A stretch of DNA of 64,000 nt from Pseudomonas sp. TH15. GTDB lineage: Bacteria > Pseudomonadota > Gammaproteobacteria > Pseudomonadales > Pseudomonadaceae. This document shows positions 17,474-26,949 of this stretch, piece after piece. Numbering within the stretch: position 1 is the stretch's first letter; the number at the start of each line of letters is the position of its first letter. The DNA lies in contig NZ_JAEKEL010000002.1 in the NCBI RefSeq assembly GCF_016651105.1, forward strand, positions 640,501 through 704,500. Direction: 5' to 3'. The translations under genes and the position numbers were made by a program. The notes under the pieces were generated by a model. It had not been told where the DNA came from. It ran no database searches and saw only the letters and a list, made by a program, of their open reading frames with translations.

Positions 17474-18069
17474 ATGACAATCATTGGCATATTTGCCTTG
17501 ATCTCGGAGACGTCGGCTGCGGTATCCCTGCCGTTTCTGGACAATACCGAGCGTGAAATTTATATCTGGTTCCTGATCAGTTTTCCCTTCTATCTGTTAC
17601 TGCTTTTTTTATCACCCTCAACTTCAACTATCTTTCTCTCTACGCCCCCTCTGACTTCGATAGCGACGACCACTTCCTGAAGGCGCTTGAAGATCATAAA
17701 AACACGGCGAACCCGCAAGAAAAACGTCGCACCGACAATGCACCCGATCCTCCAGTGGTGGAACGTCGCGTAACTTCGCTGTGGGTCGAATACGCCGTTC
17801 AACTGTCCAAACCTTCGAGCTTACTGTCCATCATCGATGTACGTCTGATCAACACTCAGATTGAGCTGGACAAATTAAAAGAAGCATTCCCATTACACGG
17901 AAAACAGTCTAGCCGGATCATTATGTTTTTGACTGATTCAACTTCTGATGCATTATTCAAGCAAGTTGCTCTCAGCCACAGCAAACACATCAAGAAGACC
18001 ACAGGCAGTACGCTTTACCTTGTCTATAACGTGTGTACGAGAATGGCGACAATACTGAAAGGAAATTGA
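17474..18069 (+). pseudogene. Frame-interrupted inner-membrane protein of unknown function
   Basis: The upstream frame encodes two hydrophobic segments (IIGIFALISETSAAVSLPFL and IYIWFLISFPFYLLLLF). It runs out of phase at a T7 tract (17604-17610) and stops at 17680. Adding one T, or a -1 slip, continues as ITLNFNYLSLYAPSDFDSD and joins the frame ending at 18069, giving about 198 residues with a soluble C-terminal domain. The junction reads T TTT TTA in zero frame, a perfect X XXY YYZ slippery heptamer. I do not recognise the family. The ATG at 17474 has no good ribosome-binding site. It is either a pseudogene, a sequencing error or a slippage gene; see findings. Confidence 0.6.
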
Positions 18070-18165
18070 CGGACAGAAGACGTTCTTGGAAAGAACAGTG
18101 GACACACCGTTGAATGGGTGCGACGCGTTGAACGAGTCAGGCAAGCGAGAGAAAGGGGCTTGAGC

Positions 18166-18200
18166 AATAGCGCCCTCGTCAGAATGACAAGGGCGCTATT
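18166..18200 (-). terminator. Hairpin after argG
   Basis: AATAGCGCCCT pairs with AGGGCGCTATT around a 13-nt loop just past the argG stop. No strong T-run follows, so termination is likely but not certain. Confidence 0.5.
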
Positions 18201-18221
18201 TATACTGCGCGTCTGAAGTAA

Positions 18222-19439
18222 TCAGAACAGCTTGCGACCCTTGTTGGCGGCAATACGCATGCGCAAGGCGTTGAGCTTGATGAAGCCCGCCGCGTCGGCC
18301 TGGTTGTAGGCGCCGCCATCTTCTTCGAAGGTCGCGATGTTGGCGTCGAACAACGATTCATCGGACTTGCGGCCGGTGACGATCACGTTGCCCTTGTAGA
18401 GCTTCAGGCGCACGACACCGTTCACGTGGGCCTGGGACGCATCGATCATCTGTTGCAGCATCAGACGCTCAGGGCTCCACCAGTAACCGGTGTAGATCAG
18501 GCTGGCGTATTTAGGCATCAGCTCATCTTTGAGGTGAGCCACTTCGCGGTCCAGGGTGATCGATTCGATCGCCCGGTGAGCACGCAGCATGATGGTGCCG
18601 CCTGGGGTTTCGTAGCAGCCACGGGACTTCATGCCCACGTAGCGGTTTTCGACGATGTCCAGACGGCCGATGCCGTGTTCACCACCGATACGGTTCAGGG
18701 TCGCCAACACGGTGGCCGGGGTCATTTCGACGCCGTCCAGTGCGACGATGTCGCCGTTGCGGTAGGTCAGTTCCAGGTATTGCGCTTTATCAGGAGCGTT
18801 CTCCGGGGAGACGGTCCATTTCCACATGTCTTCTTCGTGCTCGGTCCAGGTGTCTTCCAGCACGCCGCCTTCATAGGAGATGTGCAGCAGGTTGGCATCC
18901 ATCGAGTACGGGGATTTTTTCTTGCCGTGGCGCTCGATCGGGATGTTGTGCTTTTCAGCATAATCCATCAGCTTTTCACGGGAGAGCAGGTCCCACTCGC
19001 GCCAAGGAGCGATTACTTTCACACCTGGCTTGAGGGCGTAGGCGCCGAGTTCGAAACGAACCTGGTCGTTACCCTTGCCGGTCGCGCCATGGGAAATGGC
19101 ATCTGCACCGGTTTCGTTGGCGATTTCGATCAGGCGTTTGGCGATCAACGGACGAGCGATGGAGGTACCCAGCAGGTACTCGCCTTCGTAAACGGTGTTG
19201 GCACGGAACATCGGGAACACGAAATCACGCACGAACTCTTCGCGCAGATCGTCGATGTAGATTTCTTTTACGCCCATGGCCTGAGCCTTGGCGCGGGCCG
19301 GTTCGACCTCTTCGCCCTGACCCAGGTCAGCGGTGAAGGTCACTACTTCACAGTTATAAGTATCCTGCAGCCACTTGAGGATCACCGAAGTGTCCAGGCC
19401 GCCGGAATACGCCAGAACGACCTTGTTTACGTCCGCCAT
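18222..19439 (-). CDS. argG: Argininosuccinate synthase
   Basis: This 405-residue enzyme has the N-type ATP pyrophosphatase motif AYSGGLDTSVI near residues 9-19 and the family's later blocks (SHGATGKGNDQVRFE, and KKKSPYSMDANLLHISYEGG). It joins citrulline and aspartate using ATP in the penultimate step of arginine synthesis. It is full length. Position before motY and pyrC matches P. aeruginosa. Confidence 0.99.
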   Translation of the reverse strand: MADVNKVVLAYSGGLDTSVILKWLQDTYNCEVVTFTADLGQGEEVEPARAKAQAMGVKEIYIDDLREEFVRDFVFPMFRANTVYEGEYLLGTSIARPLIAKRLIEIANETGADAISHGATGKGNDQVRFELGAYALKPGVKVIAPWREWDLLSREKLMDYAEKHNIPIERHGKKKSPYSMDANLLHISYEGGVLEDTWTEHEEDMWKWTVSPENAPDKAQYLELTYRNGDIVALDGVEMTPATVLATLNRIGGEHGIGRLDIVENRYVGMKSRGCYETPGGTIMLRAHRAIESITLDREVAHLKDELMPKYASLIYTGYWWSPERLMLQQMIDASQAHVNGVVRLKLYKGNVIVTGRKSDESLFDANIATFEEDGGAYNQADAAGFIKLNALRMRIAANKGRKLF

Positions 19440-19568
19440 GCCATCACTCCACGGGGTTCTACGGAAAGCCGAGAAGTCTACCGCTCATACAGAATAATTT
19501 ACAGTGGCGCGACAGCTTATGACGACGAAGCGACAGATTATGTCGAGCGAGCGACGATTACAGCGGGT

Positions 19569-20477
19569 TCAGGAGGTCGCCGCAGCGCCTGCGGAAGCGG
19601 TGGCCGCAGGTGCCGGTTTGTCGATGGGCGCAACGCGCTCCAGGCGCACGGCCACCCGACGATTCTTGGCCCGGTTGGCCGCATTGGTGTTTGGCGCCAA
19701 AGGATAGCGCTCACCGTGGAAACGCATGGTGATCTGCGACTCCTGAATGCCATTGGCCTTGAAGAAGTCCATCACCGCCAGCGCCCGGCGGCGTGACAGT
19801 TCACGGTTGGTCAGACGATTACCGCTGTTGTCGGAATGACCGTCAAGTTCGATGTGATTGACCGTCGGGTCAGCCTTCATGAACGCCAGCATGACCTGCA
19901 ACTTGGCCTTGGCTGCCGGATCCAGATCGACACCTTCACCAGAGAAGCCGACTTCGGATTGCTTCACCTGCTCGAAATTCTGCGGCAACAGCTTGGCCAC
20001 GCAACCTTGATAGTCATTGAAGGCTTTGCTGAACTTGACCGGCAGCAAACGCACTTCAGACACCCGACCGTCGCCCGAAGCGTGCCGAATGACTGGGCTA
20101 CGACCGTCCATCAAACCACTGATCAGGCGCCCGGCCTGAACCTGCGAACTGTTGAACAGCACGTTGCCGCTGCCAATGTTCACCGAGCCCAGGTTGATGT
20201 CCCCACGCCCCGGTTGCCACGGCGCGGCGGCCGCCAGCAAAGTCGCGGAACCGCCGCCAATCATTGAGTTGTAGGCTTTGAGACGAAAAATCGCCTGCTC
20301 GCCGGCACGACGCACGAACTCACCGGAACCGAAATCGGTGATCGGCTGGGTCAGTCGGCATTCGAACTTGTCACCTTCGACCGTCCACTCGATGCTCTCC
20401 AGACGGGTCTGGAAAGTGAGCGCCATCGCGGGAAGGCTGGCAAACACACTGAGCAAGGCTAAATAACGCTGGCGCAC
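19569..20477 (-). CDS. motY: Sodium/proton flagellar stator protein MotY (OmpA-like)
   Basis: This 302-residue secreted protein has a signal peptide (about residues 1-19, ending SLPAMA), an N-terminal MotY domain (TFQTRLESIEWTVEGDKFECRLTQ onward) and a C-terminal OmpA-like peptidoglycan-binding domain (LDGHSDNSGNRLTNRELSRRRA near residue 210). MotY forms the T-ring that anchors stators around the flagellar basal body. I use the GTG at 20477 because GGAG precedes it and the signal peptide then starts normally. It lies between argG and pyrC as in P. aeruginosa. Confidence 0.92.
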   Translation of the reverse strand: MRQRYLALLSVFASLPAMALTFQTRLESIEWTVEGDKFECRLTQPITDFGSGEFVRRAGEQAIFRLKAYNSMIGGGSATLLAAAAPWQPGRGDINLGSVNIGSGNVLFNSSQVQAGRLISGLMDGRSPVIRHASGDGRVSEVRLLPVKFSKAFNDYQGCVAKLLPQNFEQVKQSEVGFSGEGVDLDPAAKAKLQVMLAFMKADPTVNHIELDGHSDNSGNRLTNRELSRRRALAVMDFFKANGIQESQITMRFHGERYPLAPNTNAANRAKNRRVAVRLERVAPIDKPAPAATASAGAAATS

Positions 20478-20634
20478 GGGAGGCTCCACTGGCTTCTACA
20501 ACAAAAAGACCGACACATACGTTTACGGCATACCTATTGGATATCGGAAGCTTGCTGCAAAACTTGATAGCGAGTGCCTGCATGAGTCTTTTCCGGTAGC
20601 ATTCCCCTCAGTTTGACCCGCCTGGAATCCCCTC

Positions 20635-21681
20635 ATGTCCGACCGCCTGACCCTGCTGCGTCCCGACGACTGGCATATTCATCTTCGCGATGGTGCTGTT
20701 TTGTCCAATACCGTTGCGGATGTCGCGCGCACCTTTGGTCGCGCCATCATCATGCCCAACCTGGTACCTCCGGTGCGCAACGCCGCTGAAGCCGACGGCT
20801 ATCGCCAGCGGATTCTCGCTGCACGCCCGGCCGGCAGTCGTTTCGAACCGCTGATGGTGCTGTACCTGACCGACCGCACCCAGCCCGAAGAAATTCGTGA
20901 GGCCAAGGCCAGCGGTTTCGTTCACGCCGCCAAGCTGTACCCGGCCGGCGCCACCACCAACTCGGATTCTGGCGTCACCAGCATCGACAAGATTTTCCCG
21001 GCGATCGAGGCCATGGCCGAAGTCGGGATGCCTTTGTTGATTCACGGTGAAGTCACCCGTGGCGATGTCGACGTGTTCGACCGCGAAAAGATCTTCATCG
21101 ATGAGCACATGCGACGTGTGGTCGAGCGTTTCCCGACACTCAAAGTGGTGTTCGAACACATCACCACCGCTGACGCCGTGCAGTTCGTCAACGCGGCTTC
21201 GGCCAACGTTGGCGCGACCATCACCGCTCATCACCTGCTCTACAACCGCAACCACATGCTGGTGGGCGGGATTCGGCCGCACTTCTACTGCCTGCCGATT
21301 CTCAAGCGCAACACTCACCAGGAAGCCCTGCTCGACGCCGCCACCAGCGGCAGCGAGAAGTTCTTCCTCGGCACCGACTCGGCGCCGCATGCCCAGCACG
21401 CCAAAGAAGCCGCTTGCGGCTGTGCCGGTTGCTATACCGCTTATGCTGCAATCGAGATGTATGCCGAAGCCTTCGAACAGCGCAACGCGCTGGACAAGCT
21501 CGAAGCCTTCGCCAGCCTCAACGGCCCGCGCTTCTATGGCCTGCCGGTGAATACAGATCGCATCACCCTGGTCCGCGATGAGTGGACCGCCCCAACCAGC
21601 CTGCCATTTGGCGAGCTGACCGTAATCCCGCTGCGCGCCGGTGAAAAACTGCGCTGGCGCCTGCTGGAGGAACACGCGTGA
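20635..21681 (+). CDS. pyrC: Dihydroorotase
   Basis: This 348-residue amidohydrolase has the metal-binding HIHLRDGA motif near residue 14, the carboxylated Lys region AAKLYPAGATTNSDSGV near residue 100, and the late GTDSAPH motif. It closes the pyrimidine ring (carbamoyl-aspartate to dihydroorotate). It is class II by length. It overlaps rnt by 4 nt, so the two are probably cotranscribed. Confidence 0.98.
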   Translation: MSDRLTLLRPDDWHIHLRDGAVLSNTVADVARTFGRAIIMPNLVPPVRNAAEADGYRQRILAARPAGSRFEPLMVLYLTDRTQPEEIREAKASGFVHAAKLYPAGATTNSDSGVTSIDKIFPAIEAMAEVGMPLLIHGEVTRGDVDVFDREKIFIDEHMRRVVERFPTLKVVFEHITTADAVQFVNAASANVGATITAHHLLYNRNHMLVGGIRPHFYCLPILKRNTHQEALLDAATSGSEKFFLGTDSAPHAQHAKEAACGCAGCYTAYAAIEMYAEAFEQRNALDKLEAFASLNGPRFYGLPVNTDRITLVRDEWTAPTSLPFGELTVIPLRAGEKLRWRLLEEHA

Positions 21682-22355
21682 GTGAAGACCATTTCGACGA
21701 CGAACAGGACGGTCAAGGCGGCGGAGGCGGTCCTCGTCATCCAATGGCGGCCCGATTCCGTGGTTACCTGCCGGTTGTCGTCGACGTAGAAACCGGTGGT
21801 TTCAACTCGGCCACCGACGCCCTGCTGGAAATCGCGGCGACCACCATCGCCATGGACGAAAAAGGCTTTGTGTATCCCGATCACACTTACTTCTTTCGTG
21901 TAGAGCCGTTTGAAGGCGCGAACATCGAAGCGGCCGCCCTGGAATTCACCGGGATCAAGCTCGATCACCCGCTGCGCATGGCCGTGAGCGAAGAAACCGC
22001 ACTGACCGATATCTTCCGGGGCATCCGCAAGGCCCTGAAAGCCAACGGTTGCAAACGGGCGATTCTGGTCGGCCACAACAGCAGCTTCGATCTGGGCTTC
22101 CTCAACGCCGCTGTCGCGCGCCTGGACATGAAACGTAACCCGTTTCATCCATTCTCCAGCTTCGACACCGCAACCCTCGCCGGCTTGGCGTATGGCCAGA
22201 CTGTACTGGCCAAGGCCTGTCAGGCTGCCGATATCGACTTTGACGGTCGTGAGGCCCACTCGGCTCGCTACGATACCGAGAAGACGGCCGAGCTGTTCTG
22301 CGGCATCGTCAATCGCTGGAAACAAATGGGCGGCTGGGAAGACTTCAACGACTGA
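21678..22355 (+). CDS. rnt: Ribonuclease T
   Basis: This 225-residue DEDD exonuclease has DVETGG (exo I, near residue 36), a middle HNSSFDLGF block and the HSARYDTEKTAELF exo III block. It trims 3' ends of tRNA and other small RNAs. The start ATG/GTG region overlaps the pyrC stop, and a terminator follows. Confidence 0.97.
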   Translation: MSEDHFDDEQDGQGGGGGPRHPMAARFRGYLPVVVDVETGGFNSATDALLEIAATTIAMDEKGFVYPDHTYFFRVEPFEGANIEAAALEFTGIKLDHPLRMAVSEETALTDIFRGIRKALKANGCKRAILVGHNSSFDLGFLNAAVARLDMKRNPFHPFSSFDTATLAGLAYGQTVLAKACQAADIDFDGREAHSARYDTEKTAELFCGIVNRWKQMGGWEDFND

Positions 22356-22382
22356 TACGGTCGAAGGGATTTATCCCGCCCA

Positions 22383-22415
22383 CAAAAAAACCGGCCTTGG
22401 CGGCCGGTTTTTTTA
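22383..22415. terminator. Bidirectional terminator between rnt and the peroxiredoxin gene
   Basis: AAACCGGCC/GGCCGGTTT hairpin with A's before and T's after serves both convergent genes. Confidence 0.9.
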
Positions 22416-22431
22416 TGCCTTACGCTTGGGC

Positions 22432-23034
22432 TTACAGCGCCGCAGCGTGCTCGGTCAGGTAAGCCGCAACACCTTCGGTGGAAGCGGTCATGCCTTTGTC
22501 GCCTTTTTTCCAGTTGGCAGGGCAAACTTCGCCGTGCGCTTCGTGGAATTGCAGAGCGTCAACCAGACGGATCAGCTCTTCCATGTTACGGCCCAGCGGC
22601 AGGTCGTTGATGATCTGCGAGCGGACAACGCCTTTGTCGTCGATCAGGAACGCGCCACGGAATGCCACGCCGTCAGCGGACTGAACGTCGTAGGCCTTCA
22701 TGATTTCCTGCTTGATGTCGGCAGCCATGGTGTAGCGAACCTGGCCGATACCGCCATTGTTCACCGGGGTGTTGCGCCATGCATTGTGAGTGAAGTGCGA
22801 GTCGATCGACACCGCGACCACTTCCACGTTGCGCTCTGCGAAGTCACCCATGCGGTTGTCCAGCGCGATCAGCTCGGATGGGCAAACGAAGGTGAAGTCC
22901 AGTGGGTAGAAGAACACCAGGCCGTATTTGCCTTTGATGGCCGACGACAGGGTGAAGCTGTCTACGATTTCGCCATTGCCGAGTACGGCCGGTACGGTGA
23001 AGTCAGGGGCTTGTTTGCCTACGAGTACGCTCAT
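22432..23034 (-). CDS. 2-Cys peroxiredoxin (AhpC/Prx1 type)
   Basis: This 200-residue thiol peroxidase has the peroxidatic Cys in FTFVCPSELIAL near residue 51 and the resolving Cys in GEVCPANWKKG near residue 170. It reduces hydrogen and organic peroxides. The start is the ATG at 23034 with AGGAG upstream; an in-frame extension of 11 codons lacks a site. Position between rnt and bfd is conserved in Pseudomonas. Confidence 0.93.
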   Translation of the reverse strand: MSVLVGKQAPDFTVPAVLGNGEIVDSFTLSSAIKGKYGLVFFYPLDFTFVCPSELIALDNRMGDFAERNVEVVAVSIDSHFTHNAWRNTPVNNGGIGQVRYTMAADIKQEIMKAYDVQSADGVAFRGAFLIDDKGVVRSQIINDLPLGRNMEELIRLVDALQFHEAHGEVCPANWKKGDKGMTASTEGVAAYLTEHAAAL

Positions 23035-23284
23035 TGGATATCTCCTGGTCAAAATAACGTGAAGCACTGGGTCCGCGTCAGCTTGCCACCCTCAAGCGAC
23101 ATCCCTGTGACACGAACCTGCTTCGCAAGGACCGAACATCATACACGGCACATTTGAGCTGTCCTTAACGGTTTTTCACTGGCGGGTTCATTTGCCCTCG
23201 CCACGCTTACTGGCGGATTGCCCAGCGGGAAAACCGTTCGTCAGTCATGTGCACTTATAACGCAAAGCTTTCAGAAACCACTTT

Positions 23285-23303
23285 GACAATCATTCTCGTT
23301 AAC
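23285..23303 (+). promoter_or_regulatory. Candidate Fur box before bfd
   Basis: GACAATCATTCTCGTTAAC matches the 19-bp Fur consensus GATAATGATAATCATTATC at most positions and lies about 50 bp before bfd. bfd is a known iron-starvation gene in Pseudomonas. Confidence 0.65.
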
Positions 23304-23351
23304 ATTAAGATCCATCGCAATTGAGTCACAACCAGCGACGGTTCTCACTTT

Positions 23352-23570
23352 ATGTATGTCTGCCTCTGCACTGGCGTCACCGACGGTCAAATCCGCGATG
23401 CAATCTATGAAGGTTGCTGCAGCTACAAGGAAGTCCGTCAGGCCACCGGCGTAGCCAGTCAATGCGGTAAATGCGCCTGCCTTGCCAAGGAAGTGGTGCG
23501 TGAAACCCTGACCAAGCTGCAAACGGCCCAGGCCGCTATTCCATTTCCTGTTGAATTTACTGCTGCGTAA
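23352..23570 (+). CDS. bfd: Bacterioferritin-associated ferredoxin
   Basis: This 72-residue protein has the Bfd cysteine pattern (CLC near residue 4 and QCGKCAC near residue 38) that binds a 2Fe-2S cluster. Bfd docks on bacterioferritin and passes electrons to the ferric core so that stored iron can leave. It sits next to bfrB behind a Fur-like box, fitting induction by iron shortage. Confidence 0.96.
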   Translation: MYVCLCTGVTDGQIRDAIYEGCCSYKEVRQATGVASQCGKCACLAKEVVRETLTKLQTAQAAIPFPVEFTAA

Positions 23571-23587
23571 TTACCGTATTTCAAAAT

Positions 23588-23612
23588 ACCGGACTCATGT
23601 CCGGTTTTTTTA
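23588..23612 (+). terminator. Rho-independent terminator after bfd
   Basis: ACCGGAC/GTCCGGT with loop TCAT is followed by T's. Confidence 0.85.
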
Positions 23613-23768
23613 TGCCTGAAAATCAACCGCTTAGGTACTAGACGCGGAACACAAACATTCTTATTCCGATTAATTTTCATATAAGTTTCAATAACTTAGG
23701 TTTGACACTCTTAAATACGCGGCTCAAACTCTGCCTTATAGTCAGTTAATAAAGGGCAGGACCCCATC

Positions 23769-24242
23769 ATGAAAGGCGACATTACAGTCATCCAGCATCT
23801 CAACAAGATCCTTGCCAATGAGCTGGTCGCGATCAATCAATACTTTTTGCATGCGCGCATGTACGAAGATTGGGGCCTGAACAAGCTTGGCAAGCACGAG
23901 TACAAAGAATCCATCGATGAGATGAAGCACGCCGACAAGCTGATCAAGCGAATTCTGTTCCTTGAAGGCCTGCCGAACGTCCAGGACCTGGGCAAGCTGC
24001 ACATCGGCGAGCACACCAAGGAAATGCTTGAGTGTGACCTGCGTATCGAGCGCACCGGTCATGCGGATCTCAAGGTCGCGATCGCGCATTGCGAAACCGT
24101 CGGCGACTTCGGCAGCCGTGAACTGCTTGAAGATATTCTTGAATCCGAAGAAGAACATATCGACTGGCTGGAAACCCAACTGGGCCTGATCGATAAAGTC
24201 GGTCTTGAGAACTATCTGCAATCGCAGATGGGCGAAGAGTAG
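23769..24242 (+). CDS. bfrB: Bacterioferritin BfrB
   Basis: This 157-residue ferritin-fold protein has the ferroxidase ligands (Glu18, Glu51, His54, Glu94-type positions in ANELVAINQYF, DEMKHADKLI and later helices). The Met near residue 52 binds heme between subunits. It assembles into a 24-mer iron store. Its neighbour bfd encodes the ferredoxin that empties it. It has its own promoter region after the bfd terminator. Confidence 0.96.
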   Translation: MKGDITVIQHLNKILANELVAINQYFLHARMYEDWGLNKLGKHEYKESIDEMKHADKLIKRILFLEGLPNVQDLGKLHIGEHTKEMLECDLRIERTGHADLKVAIAHCETVGDFGSRELLEDILESEEEHIDWLETQLGLIDKVGLENYLQSQMGEE

Positions 24243-24395
24243 GAGCTGCCGCAGGCTGCGATCTTGGCGATTGCAGCCGCAATAGTGCAGTAACTTCTTA
24301 AGTGCAATAAAAAGCCCCGCCTTCTTTCGAGAGGCGGGGCTTTTTTACATCTTGAAGATCAAAAGATCGCAGCCTTCGGCAGCTCCTACAAGGGA
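24242..24395. repeat. GTAGGAGCTGCCG-type inverted repeat enclosing a terminator
   Basis: GTAGGAGCTGCCGCAGGCTG and its inverted copy ending CAGCCTTCGGCAGCTCCTAC flank a bidirectional terminator (24308-24348, AAAGCCCCGCCT/AGGCGGGGCTTT). The same repeat occurs at 44374-44462. Confidence 0.8.
24308..24348. terminator. Bidirectional terminator between bfrB and grxD
   Basis: A G+C-rich stem with A's on the left and T's on the right lies between the convergent genes. Confidence 0.88.
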
Positions 24396-24404
24396 GCCTG
24401 CGCT

Positions 24405-24746
24405 TTAGGCTTCGGTCTTGGTCGCAGCAGCAGCTTCGACAGCAGCCTTGATGGTGGTTTGCAGCGAACCGTCTGCAGCCATCTCGGTCATGATGTCGCT
24501 ACCGCCGACCAGCTCACCACCGACCCACAGTTGCGGGAAGGTTGGCCAGTTCGCGTACTTTGGCAGGTTGGCGCGGATTTCCGGGTTCTGCAGGATGTCC
24601 ACGTAAGCAAACTTTTCACCACATGCCATCACGGCCTGCGCGGCTTTTGCGGAGAAGCCACACTGCGGGGCATTCGGCGAGCCTTTCATGTAAAGCAGAA
24701 TGGTGTTGTTAGCAATCTGCTCTTTAATCGTTTCGATGATATCCAT
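24405..24746 (-). CDS. grxD: Monothiol glutaredoxin GrxD
   Basis: This 113-residue Grx4-type protein has the CGFS motif (APQCGFSAKA near residue 32) and the WPTFPQLWVGGELVGGSDI block. Such proteins hold glutathione-ligated 2Fe-2S clusters and hand them on in Fe-S assembly. I use the ATG at 24746 with GAGGTG upstream. A Lys/Ala-rich tail ends the protein. Confidence 0.96.
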   Translation of the reverse strand: MDIIETIKEQIANNTILLYMKGSPNAPQCGFSAKAAQAVMACGEKFAYVDILQNPEIRANLPKYANWPTFPQLWVGGELVGGSDIMTEMAADGSLQTTIKAAVEAAAATKTEA

Positions 24747-24843
24747 GGAGCACCTCGGCTGAACTTTCCGACTCAAGGGTCGGCACGGTGGCGCATTGTA
24801 ACGGAAACCCGAGCGCCATGCTCGGTCTCCCCGACAGACACGC

Positions 24844-26949
24844 TCAAGCGGCTGCCACGGTCACCGGCACACCATTGAGCGCCGCATTCCCCGACAACTC
24901 GTCGAGCTGACATTCGTCAGTCAGGTCATTGGCGCTAGACCCGGGCTGGCTGCTGGCAATCGTCATCTGCACGCCTGGGCGCGCATGGCCCCAACCGTGC
25001 GGAAGGCTGACCACGCCTCTCATCATATCCAGACTGCCGAGCACCTCAACTTCGATCACGCCAACCCGCGAACTGACCCGTACTCGCTGCCCATCGCTAA
25101 GCCCACGACTGCTGAGGTCATCCGGATGCATCAACAGTTGATGCCGCGGCTTGCCCTTCACCAGACGGTGATAGTTGTGCATCCACGAGTTGTTGCTGCG
25201 CACATGCCGTCGGCCAATCATCAACAGTTCATCAGCAGCCGGTGCTTGCAGCGATGCAAACCGGGCCAGATCTGCAAGGATCGCTGCCGGCGCGGCCTGG
25301 ACATGTTGGTTCGCGGTTTTGAGCCGTGGTGCCAGGTTGGATTTGAGCGCGCCCAAATCAACGCCGTGAGGATGATCGAACAAAGACTCCAGCGACAACT
25401 TGTGCTCCGACGCATCGCCGTACAGCCCCATCCGCAAGCCACGGTCGATCATTTGTGCCGGGGCAATGGTCGGTTTGAGCTCCTTGCCGGTCTTCGCGGC
25501 AAAGGCCTTGGCCAGACCGACGAAAATTTCCCAGTCATGCAGCGCGCCCTCCGGCTTGGCGAGGATCGCCCGGTTGAAGCGCGTGACGTTACGCACGGCA
25601 AACATGTTGAACGTGGTGTCGTAGTGATCGTTTTCCAGGGCTGAGGTCGACGGCAGGATCAGGTCGGCGTAACGGGTGGTTTCATTGATGTAGAGGTCGA
25701 TGCTGACCATGAACTCCAGCCCGTCCAGCGCTTGCTCCAGTTGCCGGCCATTGGGCGTCGACAACACCGGATTGCCGGCCACGGTGATCAGCGCACGAAC
25801 CTGCCCTTCCCCGCCGGTGAGCATCTCCTCGGCCAGCGCCGACACCGGCAATTCGCCGCCGAACTCGGGACGTCCGGACACCCGGCTCTGCCATAGATTG
25901 AAATGCCCACCCGAAGTCGACGCCACCAGATCCACCGCCGGCTCAGTGCACAGTGCACCGCCGACCCGGTCGAGGTTGCCGGTCACCAGGTTGATCAACT
26001 GCACCACCCAATGGCACAACGTACCGAAGGCTTGAGTCGAAACCCCCATGCGGCCGTAGCAGACCGCCGTCGGCGCTGCCGCAAAGTCTCGGGCCAATTG
26101 GCGAATCTGCTCGGCGGGAACGGCGCACAGTGGGCTCATGACCTCGGCCGTGAAGCCCGCGACCGCCGCACGCACCTCGTCTAGACCATCCACTGGCAAA
26201 TGGCTGTCTCGGGTCAGGCCTTCGGCAAACAACGTATTGAGCATCCCGAACAACAACGCCGCATCGCCACCGGGTCGCACGAACAGATGCTGATCGGCAA
26301 TCGCTGCCGTTTCGCTGCGGCGTGGATCAACCACCACTACTTTGCCGCCCCGGGCCTGAATCGCTTTCAGCCGCTTCTCCACATCCGGCACGGTCATGAT
26401 GCTGCCGTTGGACGCCAACGGATTACCGCCCAGGATCAACATGAAATCGGTGTGATCAATATCCGGAATCGGCAACAGCAAGCCGTGGCCGTACATCAAA
26501 TGGCTGGTCAGGTGATGAGGCAACTGATCGACCGAGGTCGCAGAAAATCGGTTACGGGTTTTCAGCAGGCCAAGAAAGTAATTGCTGTGAGTCATCAGCC
26601 CATAGTTGTGCACGCTGGGGTTGCCTTGATAAACCGCCACCGAGTTCTGTCCATGACGCGCCTGAATCGCAGCCAAGCGTTCGGCTACAAGGTTGAAGGC
26701 GTCTTCCCACGCGATGGCCTGCCATTCGCTGCCGACCCGGCGCATCGGCTGGTGCAAGCGATCCGGGTCGTTCTGGATGTCTTGCAGGGCTACGGCTTTG
26801 GGGCAGATGTGCCCGCGGCTGAACGTATCCTGCGGATCACCCTTGATCGAGGTGATCTGCACGCGACCTTCGGCCTCGGTGGTTTCGATGGTCAGGCCGC
26901 AAATGGCTTCACACAGGTGGCAGGCACGGTGATGGAGAGTCTTGGTCAT
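24844..26949 (-). CDS. Molybdopterin oxidoreductase (formate dehydrogenase/BisC superfamily)
   Basis: This 701-residue protein has an N-terminal 4Fe-4S motif (C-x2-C-x3-C near residues 10-17, fourth Cys near 49), the molybdopterin-guanine-dinucleotide binding folds (LGGNPLASNG, VVVDPRRSETA) and a C-terminal molydopterin-binding domain (RRHVRSNNSWMHNYHRLVKG). The region where a Cys, Sec or Ser usually binds Mo reads SVDQLPHHLTSH, without Cys. It has no signal peptide, so it is cytoplasmic. No partner subunits are adjacent. The substrate cannot be deduced. Confidence 0.85.
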   Translation of the reverse strand: MTKTLHHRACHLCEAICGLTIETTEAEGRVQITSIKGDPQDTFSRGHICPKAVALQDIQNDPDRLHQPMRRVGSEWQAIAWEDAFNLVAERLAAIQARHGQNSVAVYQGNPSVHNYGLMTHSNYFLGLLKTRNRFSATSVDQLPHHLTSHLMYGHGLLLPIPDIDHTDFMLILGGNPLASNGSIMTVPDVEKRLKAIQARGGKVVVVDPRRSETAAIADQHLFVRPGGDAALLFGMLNTLFAEGLTRDSHLPVDGLDEVRAAVAGFTAEVMSPLCAVPAEQIRQLARDFAAAPTAVCYGRMGVSTQAFGTLCHWVVQLINLVTGNLDRVGGALCTEPAVDLVASTSGGHFNLWQSRVSGRPEFGGELPVSALAEEMLTGGEGQVRALITVAGNPVLSTPNGRQLEQALDGLEFMVSIDLYINETTRYADLILPSTSALENDHYDTTFNMFAVRNVTRFNRAILAKPEGALHDWEIFVGLAKAFAAKTGKELKPTIAPAQMIDRGLRMGLYGDASEHKLSLESLFDHPHGVDLGALKSNLAPRLKTANQHVQAAPAAILADLARFASLQAPAADELLMIGRRHVRSNNSWMHNYHRLVKGKPRHQLLMHPDDLSSRGLSDGQRVRVSSRVGVIEVEVLGSLDMMRGVVSLPHGWGHARPGVQMTIASSQPGSSANDLTDECQLDELSGNAALNGVPVTVAAA

